NCBI GenBank assembly: GCA_030377865.1
Contig: JAUCGA010000033.1
Coordinates: 1-55,343, forward strand
DNA: 55,343 bases
Source: Anaerolineales bacterium HSG25
Lineage (GTDB): Bacteria; Chloroflexota; Anaerolineae; 4572-78; J111
Direction: 5' to 3'
A program made the position numbers and the translations under genes. This document shows, one piece after another, positions 15,396 to 24,391 of the stretch (the stretch's first letter is position 1; each line of letters starts with the position of its first letter). The notes beneath the pieces were generated by a model. It did not search any database. It worked only from the letters and a program-made list of their open reading frames with translations, and was not told where the DNA came from.

Positions 15396-17192
15396 ATGAA
15401 AAAAGTAACCATTACCATTGTTTTATTAGCTATGAGCGTTCTATTTGGGTCAAGCAGTACCTTGGCTCAAGAGTCGTTAAGTTGTGAACTAGAGTATACT
15501 GTTCAAGCTGGTGACTGGCTGTCCTTCATTGCCGAGAAATATTTAGGCAGTCCGTTGGCTTATACCGAACTGATGGCCTTAGCCAACAGTAGCACCGAGG
15601 ATAGTTTTACTAACATCGACAACCCCGATTTGATTGAGCCGGGCTGGGTGCTTTGTATCCCGAAAATTGCTGAGGGAGCCATGTCGGCTATGCCAAGCAT
15701 GCCCGAAGGTTATCCTGATAGCCTGTCTCCTGAATCACTCAAAAATGCCACCTATCAGTCTGAGTGGACTCAAGCTGGAACCGCCACCTTGGTCAATGGT
15801 GAACATAATGAAGAAGCCGCCCCGAGTTCAGCCAGTACGAACACTGTCACCCTAACTGATAATATTGCTTACGGCGAGCTAAATGGGCAACCGTCAGCCG
15901 TGGCGGTGCTGTACTCTAGTGGTGGCGGCAGTGGCACTTTTGGCAGTTTGGCGGTTATGGTTGACCAAGATGGCGTAGCAACCAACATCACTAATGCCAA
16001 TTTGGGTGACCGAGTGAAAATTAACTCACTTACCGTTGCTGATAATCAGGTTACGATTGACATGGTTCAAGCCGGGCCAGATGATCCCATGTGCTGTCCG
16101 AGTCAGCAGGTTATCAAAACCTTTGCTCTGCAAGATGGCGTTTTAACCGAAACCTCTAGTACCGTGGTTGACAGTTCTGCTGGTGAAGCGGCTGGCTCTC
16201 CGGTTTCGGTTGATTCGGTCATGGTCGAAAGCCGAGAGGCCGTCCATTATGCCATCGTCAGCGGTAATTTACCCGATAGCTGTACTACTTTGGGCGCACC
16301 AACTCAAACCGTCGAGGGTAATACCATCAAAATAGAACTGCTGACCGTACTACCTCCCGCAGACATGATGTGTGCGATGGCCTTAGTTCCCTTTACTGAA
16401 GAGATTCAGCTTGATACAACCGGCCTAGAAGGGGGCGAGTATACGGTGGATGTGAATGGTATGACCGCGACGTTTAGCCTCGGTGTTCCTGCTAATTTAT
16501 CCGAAGTTGACGCGTCTTCGGCTTTGGATGATACGGTTTGGGTGTTGACCACCCTCAATGGTGTGGCTGATACAACTGTATCCCTTAAGTTTGACAATGT
16601 AGGTAATATTAGTGGCTCTAGCGGTTGCAACAACTATGCTGGTTCAACCGCAATGGACGGCAACAACATCACCATTACGCTTGGGCCAAGCACCATGATG
16701 GCTTGCGAGGATGTGGTGAATGAGCAGGAAACGGCTTATCAAGCCATGTTAGGCATGGTTGCCAGCTATCAACTTGAAAATGACACCCTGTCCCTCTTAG
16801 ATGCCGATGGCAACGTGGTTGCTACCTTTGCTCCTATGGAATCAGTAACATTAGCCGGATCATCATGGATTGTGACCTTCTATAACAACGGTCAGCAAGG
16901 CGCGGTTAGCGTAATTGCCGAAACCGAAATAACGGCTGTGTTTGGTGAGGACGGTACCTTAAGTGGCTCAAGTGGTTGCAACACTTATAAAACTACGTAT
17001 GAAGCAGTTGACGGTACAATCTCTATCGGGCCAGCAATTACGACCAGAATGGCTTGCGAAGGTGTGATGGATCAAGAATCACAATACTTAACGGCCTTAT
17101 CCACTGCGTCTACGTATACGATTGAACTAGACAGCATGGATATGCGAACTGCTGAAGGAGCGATTGCCGTTCAGTTTATGTTAGCTCCATAA
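15396..17192 (+). CDS. secreted LysM and double META-domain protein
   Basis: A signal peptide (MKKVTITIVLLAM to about residue 25, ending TLAQ) is followed by a LysM domain at about 29-88 (YTVQAGDWLSFIAEKYLGS). A 280-residue central region rich in beta strands comes next, then two META/HslJ domains (about 375-478 and 486-595). Both META domains carry the SGSSGCNxY turn and the MACE helix motif. The protein should lie outside the membrane, bound to glycan through LysM. META domains are linked to stress tolerance in HslJ, but their role here is unknown. I prefer the start at 15396 (AAGGAT upstream) over 15366 because it gives a canonical signal peptide. Confidence 0.85.
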   Translation: MKKVTITIVLLAMSVLFGSSSTLAQESLSCELEYTVQAGDWLSFIAEKYLGSPLAYTELMALANSSTEDSFTNIDNPDLIEPGWVLCIPKIAEGAMSAMPSMPEGYPDSLSPESLKNATYQSEWTQAGTATLVNGEHNEEAAPSSASTNTVTLTDNIAYGELNGQPSAVAVLYSSGGGSGTFGSLAVMVDQDGVATNITNANLGDRVKINSLTVADNQVTIDMVQAGPDDPMCCPSQQVIKTFALQDGVLTETSSTVVDSSAGEAAGSPVSVDSVMVESREAVHYAIVSGNLPDSCTTLGAPTQTVEGNTIKIELLTVLPPADMMCAMALVPFTEEIQLDTTGLEGGEYTVDVNGMTATFSLGVPANLSEVDASSALDDTVWVLTTLNGVADTTVSLKFDNVGNISGSSGCNNYAGSTAMDGNNITITLGPSTMMACEDVVNEQETAYQAMLGMVASYQLENDTLSLLDADGNVVATFAPMESVTLAGSSWIVTFYNNGQQGAVSVIAETEITAVFGEDGTLSGSSGCNTYKTTYEAVDGTISIGPAITTRMACEGVMDQESQYLTALSTASTYTIELDSMDMRTAEGAIAVQFMLAP

Positions 17193-17203
17193 TTTCTCTT
17201 TTT

Positions 17204-17306
17204 TGTGGTGGTCAAGATGATGTTGGAGTGCAATGGGTTCAGCCATTGCTTTTGGCAACGGCTAAACCCGTTGCACTCCATTTTTAACATCAGTCTGACC
17301 GCCACA
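17204..17306. mobile_element. R5 MITE-like element, copy 3 (103 bp)
   Basis: It begins TGTGGTGGTCAAGATGATGT and ends GTCTGACCGCCACA, with the 15-bp duplication ATAATTTCTCTTTTT (17189-17203 and 17307-17321). It entered between the LysM-META stop codon and its terminator. Confidence 0.9.
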
Positions 17307-17329
17307 ATAATTTCTCTTTTTCACTAAAA

Positions 17330-17373
17330 AACAAAAAGCCACCTGACTTTTATCATCAAGTGGCTTTTTTGTT
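17330..17373 (+). terminator. Rho-independent terminator of the LysM-META gene
   Basis: AACAAAAAGCCACxTGA pairs with TCAAGTGGCTTTTTTGTT. It is displaced by the 103-bp R5 copy inserted before it. Confidence 0.85.
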
Positions 17374-17380
17374 ATATTAT

Positions 17381-17765
17381 GTAGTGGTCAAGATGATGAG
17401 CTATAGTTTTTGTTTCGGCCAATCTGAGAACAGGATGTGCGGAATGACATTGATTTTGGCATGATTTAATCAGTGTCCAGAAGTTTATCATTTCAATGTG
17501 ACTAAAACAATATCTGACAGGATTAACAGGATTGACAGGATTACAAGTAAAAAAATCCTGTCAATCCTGTTAATCCTGTCGAAAAATGCTTTTGGTTTTA
17601 TCAATATGTCAGGTCATGAATGAAACGATAAACTCTTGAGTGTCATTCTGCACATCCTGTTCTTATGGCCCAAATGAAGACCAACGACGAAAAACCTACC
17701 CGAATCTAGCTAGATTCGGGTAACAGGGTGACATAAACTTTTTCAACATCAAGCTGACCGCTACA
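17381..17765. mobile_element. R5 MITE-like element, copy 4, carrying R8-like and R1 elements
   Basis: It begins GTAGTGGTCAAGATGATGAG and ends CATCAAGCTGACCGCTACA. A 16-bp duplication with one mismatch flanks it (17365-17380 and 17766-17781: TTTTTTGTTATATTAT against TTTTTTGTTGTATTAT). Inside are R8-like ends and a complete R1. Confidence 0.8.
17478..17638. mobile_element. R1 MITE-like element, copy 4 (161 bp)
   Basis: It begins CAGAAGTTTATCATTTCAAT and ends GAAACGATAAACTCTTG, flanked by AGTGTC (17472-17477 and 17639-17644). It is nested inside R5 copy 4. Confidence 0.9.
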
Positions 17766-17853
17766 TTTTTTGTTGTATTATCAAAACTATCCAAATCCAT
17801 ATCAGAAAAAAGGTTTGCTTCCCCCTCTTAGGCGGATTATAATACACCGCTTA

Positions 17854-17990
17854 GGCAGTTTCAACTTTTAAATTCTTCCAACGTTCCCTGAGACTTCGGC
17901 ATGAGCACTCAGTCGAATGCTTGTCGAAGGGAACTGGCTTCGACAAGCTCAGCCAACGCATCTTGGGAGGTTTATTTTTCTGGAACTGCC
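17854..17990. mobile_element. R4 MITE-like element, copy 2 (137 bp)
   Basis: It begins GGCAGTTTCAAC and ends TTTCTGGAACTGCC, flanked by TTA on both sides. The core is a stem around CTTCGACAAGCTCAG, unlike the core of copy 1. Confidence 0.85.
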
Positions 17991-18027
17991 TTATCTAACT
18001 CGTTCGGCATTGGATGTTATTAATTCT

Positions 18028-18178
18028 CAGAAGTTTATCATTTCAACATGGCTAAAACAATATCTGACAGGATTAACAGGATTGACAGGATTAAAGGCAA
18101 AAAAATCCTGTTAATCCTGTCGAAAAATGCTTTTGGTTTTATCAACATGTCGAGTTATGAATGAAACGACAAACTTTT
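18028..18178. mobile_element. R1 MITE-like element, copy 5 (151 bp)
   Basis: It begins CAGAAGTTTATCATTTCAAC and ends GAAACGACAAACTTTTG, flanked by AATTCT (18022-18027 and 18179-18184). Confidence 0.9.
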
Positions 18179-18259
18179 GAATTCTAACCCATTACAAGGA
18201 GATAATGCGTATAAGTCAACAATTCCCCTCTGTTGAAAGATATTTCTAGGGTATACTAA

Positions 18260-18412
18260 GGAATGAGATTTTTTTAACTTGTGCATTTGACCGCTGATGA
18301 CCGCTGATTTCAATCAGCGTCTTAAACGGAAAACCTGCTTAAGCAGGTTTCTCGTGTCAGCATAAGAATTCATTCTTATGTGAAAACGCGCAACTTATTT
18401 AATCCCCATTCC
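18260..18412. mobile_element. R3 MITE-like element, long variant (153 bp)
   Basis: It begins GGAATGAG and ends CATTCC, flanked by TAA. The core holds hairpins CGCTGATTTCAATCAGCG, AACCTGCTTAAGCAGGTT and CATAAGAATTCATTCTTATG. The same core, inverted, lies at 53.8 kb. Confidence 0.8.
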
Positions 18413-18487
18413 TAATATCGGTGTACCAACATCAAAATTGTTAGAAAATAATTTAATTTAAGCTGATTTTAAGAGGAGAAGCTAATA

Positions 18488-20629
18488 ATGAATAAGCGTT
18501 TTGTATGGTTGATTACTATTTTAGCAACATTAGCCTTGGTTGCCGCCCAATGTGGTGGAGCCGAAACACCTGCCGAGAAAAAAGAACCTGCTCCGGCAGA
18601 GGAACCGAAAGAAGAAGCACCAGCCGAGGAAGAAGAACCTGCTCCGGCAGAGGAAGAAGCCTCGGGTCCGAAGTTTGGTCAAGTTACCGATGCAGGTGGT
18701 GTAGATGATAAAGGGTTTAACCAACTCGCCTGGGCTGGCCTACAACAAGCCGGTGACGAGTTAGGTGTTGAGGTTAAAGTGTTGGAGAGTAAACAACAAA
18801 CCGATTACGAAAAGAACATCAATGAGTTTATCAACGAAGGGTTTGACGGGATCATTACCGTTGGCTTCCTGTTAGCCGATGCGACCAAAGCCGCGGCCGA
18901 TGCCAACCCTGACTCCATGTTCGGGATTGTTGACTTTCCGAGCCAAGCCAGTAACGACATGGGCATGTTGTTTGCCGTTGATCAGCCTTCCTTCCAAGCT
19001 GGCTACTTAGCCGCTGGCATGAGCGAAACTGGCATTGTTTGTACTTATGGTGGTATTAAAATTCCACCAGTGACCGGTTTTATGGTTGGTTTTGAGCAAG
19101 GTGTTAAATATCACAACGCTCAAAAAGGGACGGATGTTCAAGTGTTGGGTTGGGAAACCGATGCCAACGCCGAAGGTGGCGGTGAAGGTTCTTTTACCGG
19201 CAACTTTGAGAGTTTAGATGATGGTCGTAGTTACGCCGAAAACTTCTTTGACGAAGGCTGTGACATCATTTTACCTGTCGCTGGACCAGTTGGTGTAGGT
19301 TCAGCCGCCGCCGCTCAGGATCGTGGAACTAAACTGATTGGCGTTGATGCTGACTGGTACGAAACTGCCTCCGAATATAGCGATGTTTACCTAACCAGCG
19401 TACTGAAAAACATCGACGTGGCCGTGGCAGAAACCGTGAAACGGATGCATGATGGCTCGTTTGAAGGTGGTACCAACTATGTCGGTATCCTCGAAAATGG
19501 TGGCGTAGGCTTGGCCTCTTTCCATGACTATGAAGATGCTGTTTCGCCAGAGATGCGTGACGAGCTAGAAGCCATCAAACAAGGCATCATTGATGGTAGT
19601 ATCGACACCACTGGTTCTGCTACTACTGAAATGCCCGAAGATACAGCCTCCGAAGCGGCAGGTAAAGGTGGCATTTATGGTCAAGTGACCGACGTGGGCG
19701 GTATTGATGACAAAGGCTTTAACCAACTCGCTTGGACTGGTATGCAAGCCGCCAGAGATACGTTGGGCGTTGAGGTTAAAGTGTTAGAAAGTAAGCAACA
19801 AACCGACTACGAGAAAAACCTGAACGAGTTCTTTAATGAAGGCTACGACGGCATCATCACTGTGGGCTTCCTGTTAGCCGATGCCACCAAAGCCGCATCC
19901 GAAACCAACCCAGATACCCCGATTGCGATTGTTGACTTCCCAAGCCAAACCAGTGGCGATATGGGTCTGCTGTTTGCGGTTGACCAACCTTCCTTTATGG
20001 CTGGTTATCTAGCCGCCAGCATGAGTGAAACTGGCGTAGTCTGTACCTACGGTGGAATCAAAATCCCGCCGGTAACTTCCTTTATGGTCGGGTTTGAGGG
20101 TGGTGTTAAATATTACAACGAACAAAAAGGAACCGAAGTCGCCTTGCTTGGTTGGGAAACCGATGCTGGAGCCGAAGGTGGTGGCGAAGGTGCCTTTACT
20201 GGTAACTTTGAAAGTTTGGATGATGGCCGTAGTTATGCCGAAAACTTCTTTGATGAAGGGTGTGACATCATTTTACCCGTCGCCGGACCGGTTGGGTTAG
20301 GCTCGGCCTCCGCGGCCCAAGACCGTGGTCTGAAAGTGATTGGGGTGGATGCGGATTTAACTCAAACCGCTCCTGAGTTCCAAGATGTTTATCTGACCAG
20401 TGTCTTGAAGAAGATTGACATAGCTGTTTTTGAAGCAATTAAGTTGATGGATACGGGTGAATTTGAGGGTGGCAGTAACTATATCAGCACCCTAGAAAAT
20501 GATGGTGTTGGCCTTGCTCCGTATTATGACTTTGAGGACGCGGTCTCACAAGAGATGCGTGACGAACTGTCGGTGATTAAAGCAGGTATCATCGCTGGAG
20601 ATATTAGTACCGGCTGGCCGGTAGAGTAA
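18488..20629 (+). CDS. tandem two-domain BMP-family substrate-binding lipoprotein
   Basis: This 713-residue protein has a signal sequence, LVAAQC (Gln before the Cys is unusual), and an acidic Pro/Glu/Ala linker (26-58). Two complete BMP/PnrA-like periplasmic-binding domains follow (about 61-375 and 395-713). The halves align end to end with very high identity, including DDKGFNQLAW, VKVLESKQQTDYEKN and FDEGCDIILPVAGPVG. BMP proteins normally have one such domain (about 350 residues) and deliver nucleosides or related ligands to ABC transporters. No permease or ATPase gene lies nearby. AGAGGAGAAG precedes the ATG. The duplication is clear; the ligand is unknown. Confidence 0.93.
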   Translation: MNKRFVWLITILATLALVAAQCGGAETPAEKKEPAPAEEPKEEAPAEEEEPAPAEEEASGPKFGQVTDAGGVDDKGFNQLAWAGLQQAGDELGVEVKVLESKQQTDYEKNINEFINEGFDGIITVGFLLADATKAAADANPDSMFGIVDFPSQASNDMGMLFAVDQPSFQAGYLAAGMSETGIVCTYGGIKIPPVTGFMVGFEQGVKYHNAQKGTDVQVLGWETDANAEGGGEGSFTGNFESLDDGRSYAENFFDEGCDIILPVAGPVGVGSAAAAQDRGTKLIGVDADWYETASEYSDVYLTSVLKNIDVAVAETVKRMHDGSFEGGTNYVGILENGGVGLASFHDYEDAVSPEMRDELEAIKQGIIDGSIDTTGSATTEMPEDTASEAAGKGGIYGQVTDVGGIDDKGFNQLAWTGMQAARDTLGVEVKVLESKQQTDYEKNLNEFFNEGYDGIITVGFLLADATKAASETNPDTPIAIVDFPSQTSGDMGLLFAVDQPSFMAGYLAASMSETGVVCTYGGIKIPPVTSFMVGFEGGVKYYNEQKGTEVALLGWETDAGAEGGGEGAFTGNFESLDDGRSYAENFFDEGCDIILPVAGPVGLGSASAAQDRGLKVIGVDADLTQTAPEFQDVYLTSVLKKIDIAVFEAIKLMDTGEFEGGSNYISTLENDGVGLAPYYDFEDAVSQEMRDELSVIKAGIIAGDISTGWPVE

Positions 20630-20664
20630 TATTTTCTTGAAATAGTAATGGCTGACAGTACTTA

Positions 20665-20764
20665 GGAACGAGTATTAGTTAACCTGTGCATGTCGGTCAT
20701 GAGAGTGGTTCAATCTTTAAGATTGAACCACTCTGGAACGCGCAACTTATTTAATCCCGATTCC
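20665..20764. mobile_element. R3 MITE-like element (100 bp)
   Basis: It begins GGAACGAG and ends CGATTCC, flanked by TTA on both sides. The core hairpin is AGAGTGGTTCAATC and its complement. Confidence 0.88.
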
Positions 20765-20866
20765 TTACGCCATTACTATATTTTTTTCTCAAAAACTGTT
20801 TCGTAAATAGCGTATTCGTCTGAAAATCACCAACACTATAAATTGGTTAGAACGAAAGACGTAAAT

Positions 20867-21020
20867 ACTTTGGTACCCGACATCTTGATTAGAGAAAAGA
20901 TTTTTTCGACAGGATTAACAGAATTGACAGGATTTTTTGCTTTTAATCTTGTTAATTCTGTTAATCCTGTCAAATATTATTCTATGATTAGCCTAAGCTA
21001 AATTTTTGTCGGGTGGCAAG
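20867..21020. mobile_element. R6 MITE-like element, copy 2 (154 bp)
   Basis: It has TTGGTACCCGACATCTTG and, inverted, TGTCGGGTGGCAAG, flanked by the exact 9-mer GACGTAAAT (20858-20866 and 21021-21029). The core is shared with R1. Confidence 0.9.
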
Positions 21021-21046
21021 GACGTAAATGCTGAACTGAATTACAA

Positions 21047-21087
21047 GATGGCTGATCACCAGTTAGCTTGATCAGCCATCTTTGTTA
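21047..21087 (+). terminator. orphan terminator-like hairpin
   Basis: GATGGCTGATCA and its perfect complement (21069-21080) enclose a 10-base loop and precede TTTGTTATT. No gene ends closer than 418 bases upstream. It may be the displaced terminator of the BMP gene, pushed away by the R3 and R6 insertions. Confidence 0.65.
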
Positions 21088-21109
21088 TTATGAGATTTTT
21101 ATCCACTCC

Positions 21110-23995
21110 ATGCAAAAACTGCATCATCGTACCAACCTAGCAACTATCGTAAGTTTATTACTATTGTTAATCAGCAGTAGCTTACTGATACAATATCCTC
21201 CTCAGAACATATCACCAACACCGCTAAACGAGTTCCTTCATATCAGTGAGATTATTGCGGTCAATGGCACAACTCTGCTTGATGCGGATGGAGAAGCTAT
21301 GGATTGGGTTGAAATACATAATCGCGACTCAAAACCGCTCAACCTAAATAACTACGCCTTAACCGACGACCCAACTCAACCAACCAAATGGGTTTTGCCA
21401 AAACGTATGATTGAGCCAGATGAGTATCTGGTTGTATTCGTCTCAGGCAAAAATCGTTTAGGTTCGGAGTTACATACAAACTTTAAGCTACAACGTACTG
21501 GTGAGTTTCTGGGTCTCTTCAATAAACTCACTGACCGTTGGGCTACTCGTCTAAATTATCCACCTCAATTTCAAAATGTTGCCTACTATCCCCCAGAACG
21601 TGCAGGACTTCATCCTGTGCGTTCCAAAACCCCTTCAATGTACGGAATACCTGCCTCGCCGGGTGCGCCTAATCAACCTGAGCAGATATGGTATGGTCTG
21701 CTTGAGCCGGTTCAGGTCAATGTAGAACGAGGACTGTTTAGTAAACCGTTTCGCTTAACCTTGAGCAGTAACCCTGCCGCCATCATCCACTATACGCTTG
21801 ATGGCACAGAGCCGTCTGCCACGCATGGCACTCAATATCGTATGCCGTTATGGGTTGATAAAACCACGCTCTTGCGCGCTTATGCCTTTGAGCCAAACAA
21901 AATTTCATCACCGACGACAAGCCATAGTTACATTTTCTTTTCTGATATATTGAGCCAATCCAAGACACCACCCAATTTTCCCTCGACATGGGGTCAACAT
22001 GCGATTGATTTTTTTGAATACCAAGTTGGTGAGCCTGTTGCGGCTGATTATGAGATGGATCCAGAAATTGTTAAACATATTTTCTACAGCAGTCTTATTA
22101 CCCCTGCGCTTACAGTCTTGCCTACGCTTTCGATTGTGACCGCCATGCCCAATATGGATATTTATGGTAATCCTCGTAAAACAGGCCGAAGTTGGGAGCG
22201 CCCCGCGTCGGTTGAATGGTGGTCAGCAGAGGGTCAGGTTCCTCATCAAACGGAACAAAAAAGTTTCCAGATTAATGCAGGTATACGGATTCAGGGAGGG
22301 GCTGGACGTTGGGAGTTCATGCCCAAACATTCCTTTCGCTTATTTTTTCGAGATGATTATGGCGCACCTAAGTTACATACCTCACTCTTTTCAGATTCAT
22401 CGGTGACAGAGTTTGAGACATTGATTTTGCGGAGTGGCGTTGACCGCAGTTTTGCCGGACATCCAGACACCTCTGACCATCGGCAGACTACTTATAGTCG
22501 AGATGAGTGGATGCGGCGTACCCAGCAAGCCATGTCTGGTTATAGTGCACATGGACAGTTTGTCCATGTCTACTTAAATGGCTTATATTGGGGTATTTAT
22601 AATGTCGTAGAGCGTCCTGATGCGGCTTACAATGCAACTCATCTTGGCGGTGACGAAGAGGATTGGTTGTCAGTTAACCATAGTGGTGTTGTTGCAGGAT
22701 CACCAGAGCGTTTGAATGACCTGCTAACTTTGCTCAAGGAAGCTGACATGACCAGTACGCATGTGTATGACGAGATTAGTCATTATCTGGATTTGCCCGC
22801 TTTTGCTGATTACCTGATATTGAACTGGTATGCCGGAAATGAAGATTGGCCACATAACAACTGGTATTTTGCTTTACCTCATCAGGAGGGGACGGGACGG
22901 TTTTATGTTTGGGATGCAGAGGCTATATTTGATGATGGGGCACATATTCGGCTTGGTAGTTCGGTGGAAAAAACTGGCCTCGATAATCTTGTCGAGCCAT
23001 TTTTTAATGCGCTCAATCAAAATCCTGAATTTCGGCAACTACTAGCCGACCGCACCTATCTTCATCTCGCTGAAGGGGGGGCGTTAAGTAGTACTAATGC
23101 TCAAGCTAGATGGGAAAATATCAACCAAGTTTTGCGAAAAGCGATTATCGCGGAATCTGCTCGATGGGGTGATGTTCGTTATGATACACCAATTGTGCCG
23201 GCTTATTGGGAGACCGCGTACGAAAATACTCTAGCTCAGATGGACGGTAATGGTAATAAGCTATTGAAACTTATGCGGGATGTAGGCTACTATCTGCTAC
23301 CTGACCCACCAACAATTCAGGTTGATGAAGTGGGTATCATTACGTTACATAGTGACAATGAGGTGTATTACACACTTGATGGCTCTGACCCACGTCAACT
23401 TGGAGGGCTTCTTAGCCCGACTGCATCACGCTATCGAACACCGATAACACTACCTCAAACAAAGGTGTTACATAGTCGGAGCTTTGCTGATGGCGTTTGG
23501 AGCGCGATACAATTTTATCCACCTCACGAACACAGATGTACTCTTCAAATTACCGAATTGATGTATCATCCATTAAATGGGGAGGACTATGAGTTTATCG
23601 AACTATCAAATCTTGGTTCAACAGAAATCCCGTTAGCCTGGTTTTCGCTAGAGGGTGTTAAGTTCACTTTTCCGGGTGATACTTTACCGTTATTACCCGG
23701 TTCGACAGCCGTGCTAGTTCGTAACCCTCAGACCTTTGCGGAGCTGTATCCTAACGTGCCAATAGCTGGTGTTTATAGCGGGCGTTTAGCTAATAATGGT
23801 GAAACGCTTCGGTTGTTGAACCCGCAAGGAGAGGCAGTCATTGAGCTAACCTATCATGACCGAGGGGCTTGGCCCATGAGCGCTGATGGTCGCGGCGATT
23901 CGCTGATCAACATTAACCCGATGGGCGATCCCAACGAACCCTCAAATTGGAGAAGCAGTACCATGTTGCATGGGTCGCCACATCGTTTGCCTTAA
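21110..23995 (+). CDS. CotH-kinase-family surface protein with lamin-tail and chitobiase-like domains
   Basis: A membrane or signal segment (about 12-31) precedes a lamin-tail domain at about 42-147 (EAMDWVEIHNRDSKPL) and a chitobiase-C-like beta domain (217-275, IHYTLDGTEPSATHG). A CotH kinase domain (330-730) follows, with INAGIRIQGG, HVYLNGLYWGIYNVVERPD and FYVWDAEAIFDD. A second YTLDGSDP domain (735-805) and a second lamin-tail domain (809-917) complete it. CotH enzymes are secreted atypical kinases that phosphorylate coat or extracellular proteins. ATG 21110 is preferred because the longer frame starts inside a terminator-like hairpin. Total length is 961 residues. Confidence 0.88.
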   Translation: MQKLHHRTNLATIVSLLLLLISSSLLIQYPPQNISPTPLNEFLHISEIIAVNGTTLLDADGEAMDWVEIHNRDSKPLNLNNYALTDDPTQPTKWVLPKRMIEPDEYLVVFVSGKNRLGSELHTNFKLQRTGEFLGLFNKLTDRWATRLNYPPQFQNVAYYPPERAGLHPVRSKTPSMYGIPASPGAPNQPEQIWYGLLEPVQVNVERGLFSKPFRLTLSSNPAAIIHYTLDGTEPSATHGTQYRMPLWVDKTTLLRAYAFEPNKISSPTTSHSYIFFSDILSQSKTPPNFPSTWGQHAIDFFEYQVGEPVAADYEMDPEIVKHIFYSSLITPALTVLPTLSIVTAMPNMDIYGNPRKTGRSWERPASVEWWSAEGQVPHQTEQKSFQINAGIRIQGGAGRWEFMPKHSFRLFFRDDYGAPKLHTSLFSDSSVTEFETLILRSGVDRSFAGHPDTSDHRQTTYSRDEWMRRTQQAMSGYSAHGQFVHVYLNGLYWGIYNVVERPDAAYNATHLGGDEEDWLSVNHSGVVAGSPERLNDLLTLLKEADMTSTHVYDEISHYLDLPAFADYLILNWYAGNEDWPHNNWYFALPHQEGTGRFYVWDAEAIFDDGAHIRLGSSVEKTGLDNLVEPFFNALNQNPEFRQLLADRTYLHLAEGGALSSTNAQARWENINQVLRKAIIAESARWGDVRYDTPIVPAYWETAYENTLAQMDGNGNKLLKLMRDVGYYLLPDPPTIQVDEVGIITLHSDNEVYYTLDGSDPRQLGGLLSPTASRYRTPITLPQTKVLHSRSFADGVWSAIQFYPPHEHRCTLQITELMYHPLNGEDYEFIELSNLGSTEIPLAWFSLEGVKFTFPGDTLPLLPGSTAVLVRNPQTFAELYPNVPIAGVYSGRLANNGETLRLLNPQGEAVIELTYHDRGAWPMSADGRGDSLININPMGDPNEPSNWRSSTMLHGSPHRLP

Positions 23996-23998
23996 CGG

Positions 23999-24125
23999 CG
24001 ATGGTCATGGTTTCGGCCAACACCTCCGAGGAGCTTCGCACCTCGGAGGAGAACGACTCCACGTCCTTCAAGGTGCGAAGCTCCTTGAAGGTCTGGTCTC
24101 TTTGGCCGAAATGAAGACTAACGCC
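23999..24125. mobile_element. R8 MITE-like element
   Basis: GGTCATGGTTTCGGCCAA faces TTGGCCGAAATGAAGAC, inverted. The core is a stem of CCTCCGAGGAGCTTCGCACC and its approximate complement. It lies immediately after the CotH stop codon. Confidence 0.7.
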
Positions 24126-24216
24126 TCTCCCACCGTCCCCTGAGCTTGTCGAAGGGGGACTGGCTTCGACAGGCTCAGCCAACGATTTTTGGGAGGTTTT
24201 AAAAGTTGGAACTGCC
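24126..24216. mobile_element. R4 MITE-like element, left-truncated
   Basis: It ends GTTGGAACTGCC and has the GCTTCGACAGGCTCAG stem seen in the R4 copy at 17.9 kb. The left terminal GGCAGTTCCA is missing. Confidence 0.65.
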
Positions 24217-24252
24217 AAAAAGGCCGACTTCATTGATGAAATCGGCCTTTTT
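24217..24252. terminator. bidirectional terminator between convergent genes
   Basis: AAAAAGGCCGA and TCGGCCTTTTT form an 11-bp stem with a 14-base loop. It lies between the CotH gene and the facing choice-of-anchor Q gene. Confidence 0.85.
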
Positions 24253-24271
24253 AGGATGTTACCGTGTAAAG

Positions 24272-24361
24272 GTAAATATTCAGTGAACTCGCCAGAAGGA
24301 ACGTCAGAAACCCGATTTCTCAAAGAAATCGGGTTTCTAGGGCGGTTTTACTGAACGCTAC
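24272..24361. mobile_element. R2 MITE-like element, inverted orientation (90 bp)
   Basis: It begins GTAAATATTCAGTGAACTCG and ends TTTTACTGAACGCTAC, with CGTGTAAAG (9 bp) on both sides (24263-24271 and 24362-24370). The central hairpin is as in other copies. Confidence 0.88.
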
Positions 24362-24391
24362 CGTGTAAAGTTGCAAATTTTTCCTCCTTGC

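Noticed and set aside
17917..18114. 65-codon ORF with LTGLTGLTGLK
   Set aside because: Read-through of R4 and R1 sequence, not a protein gene.
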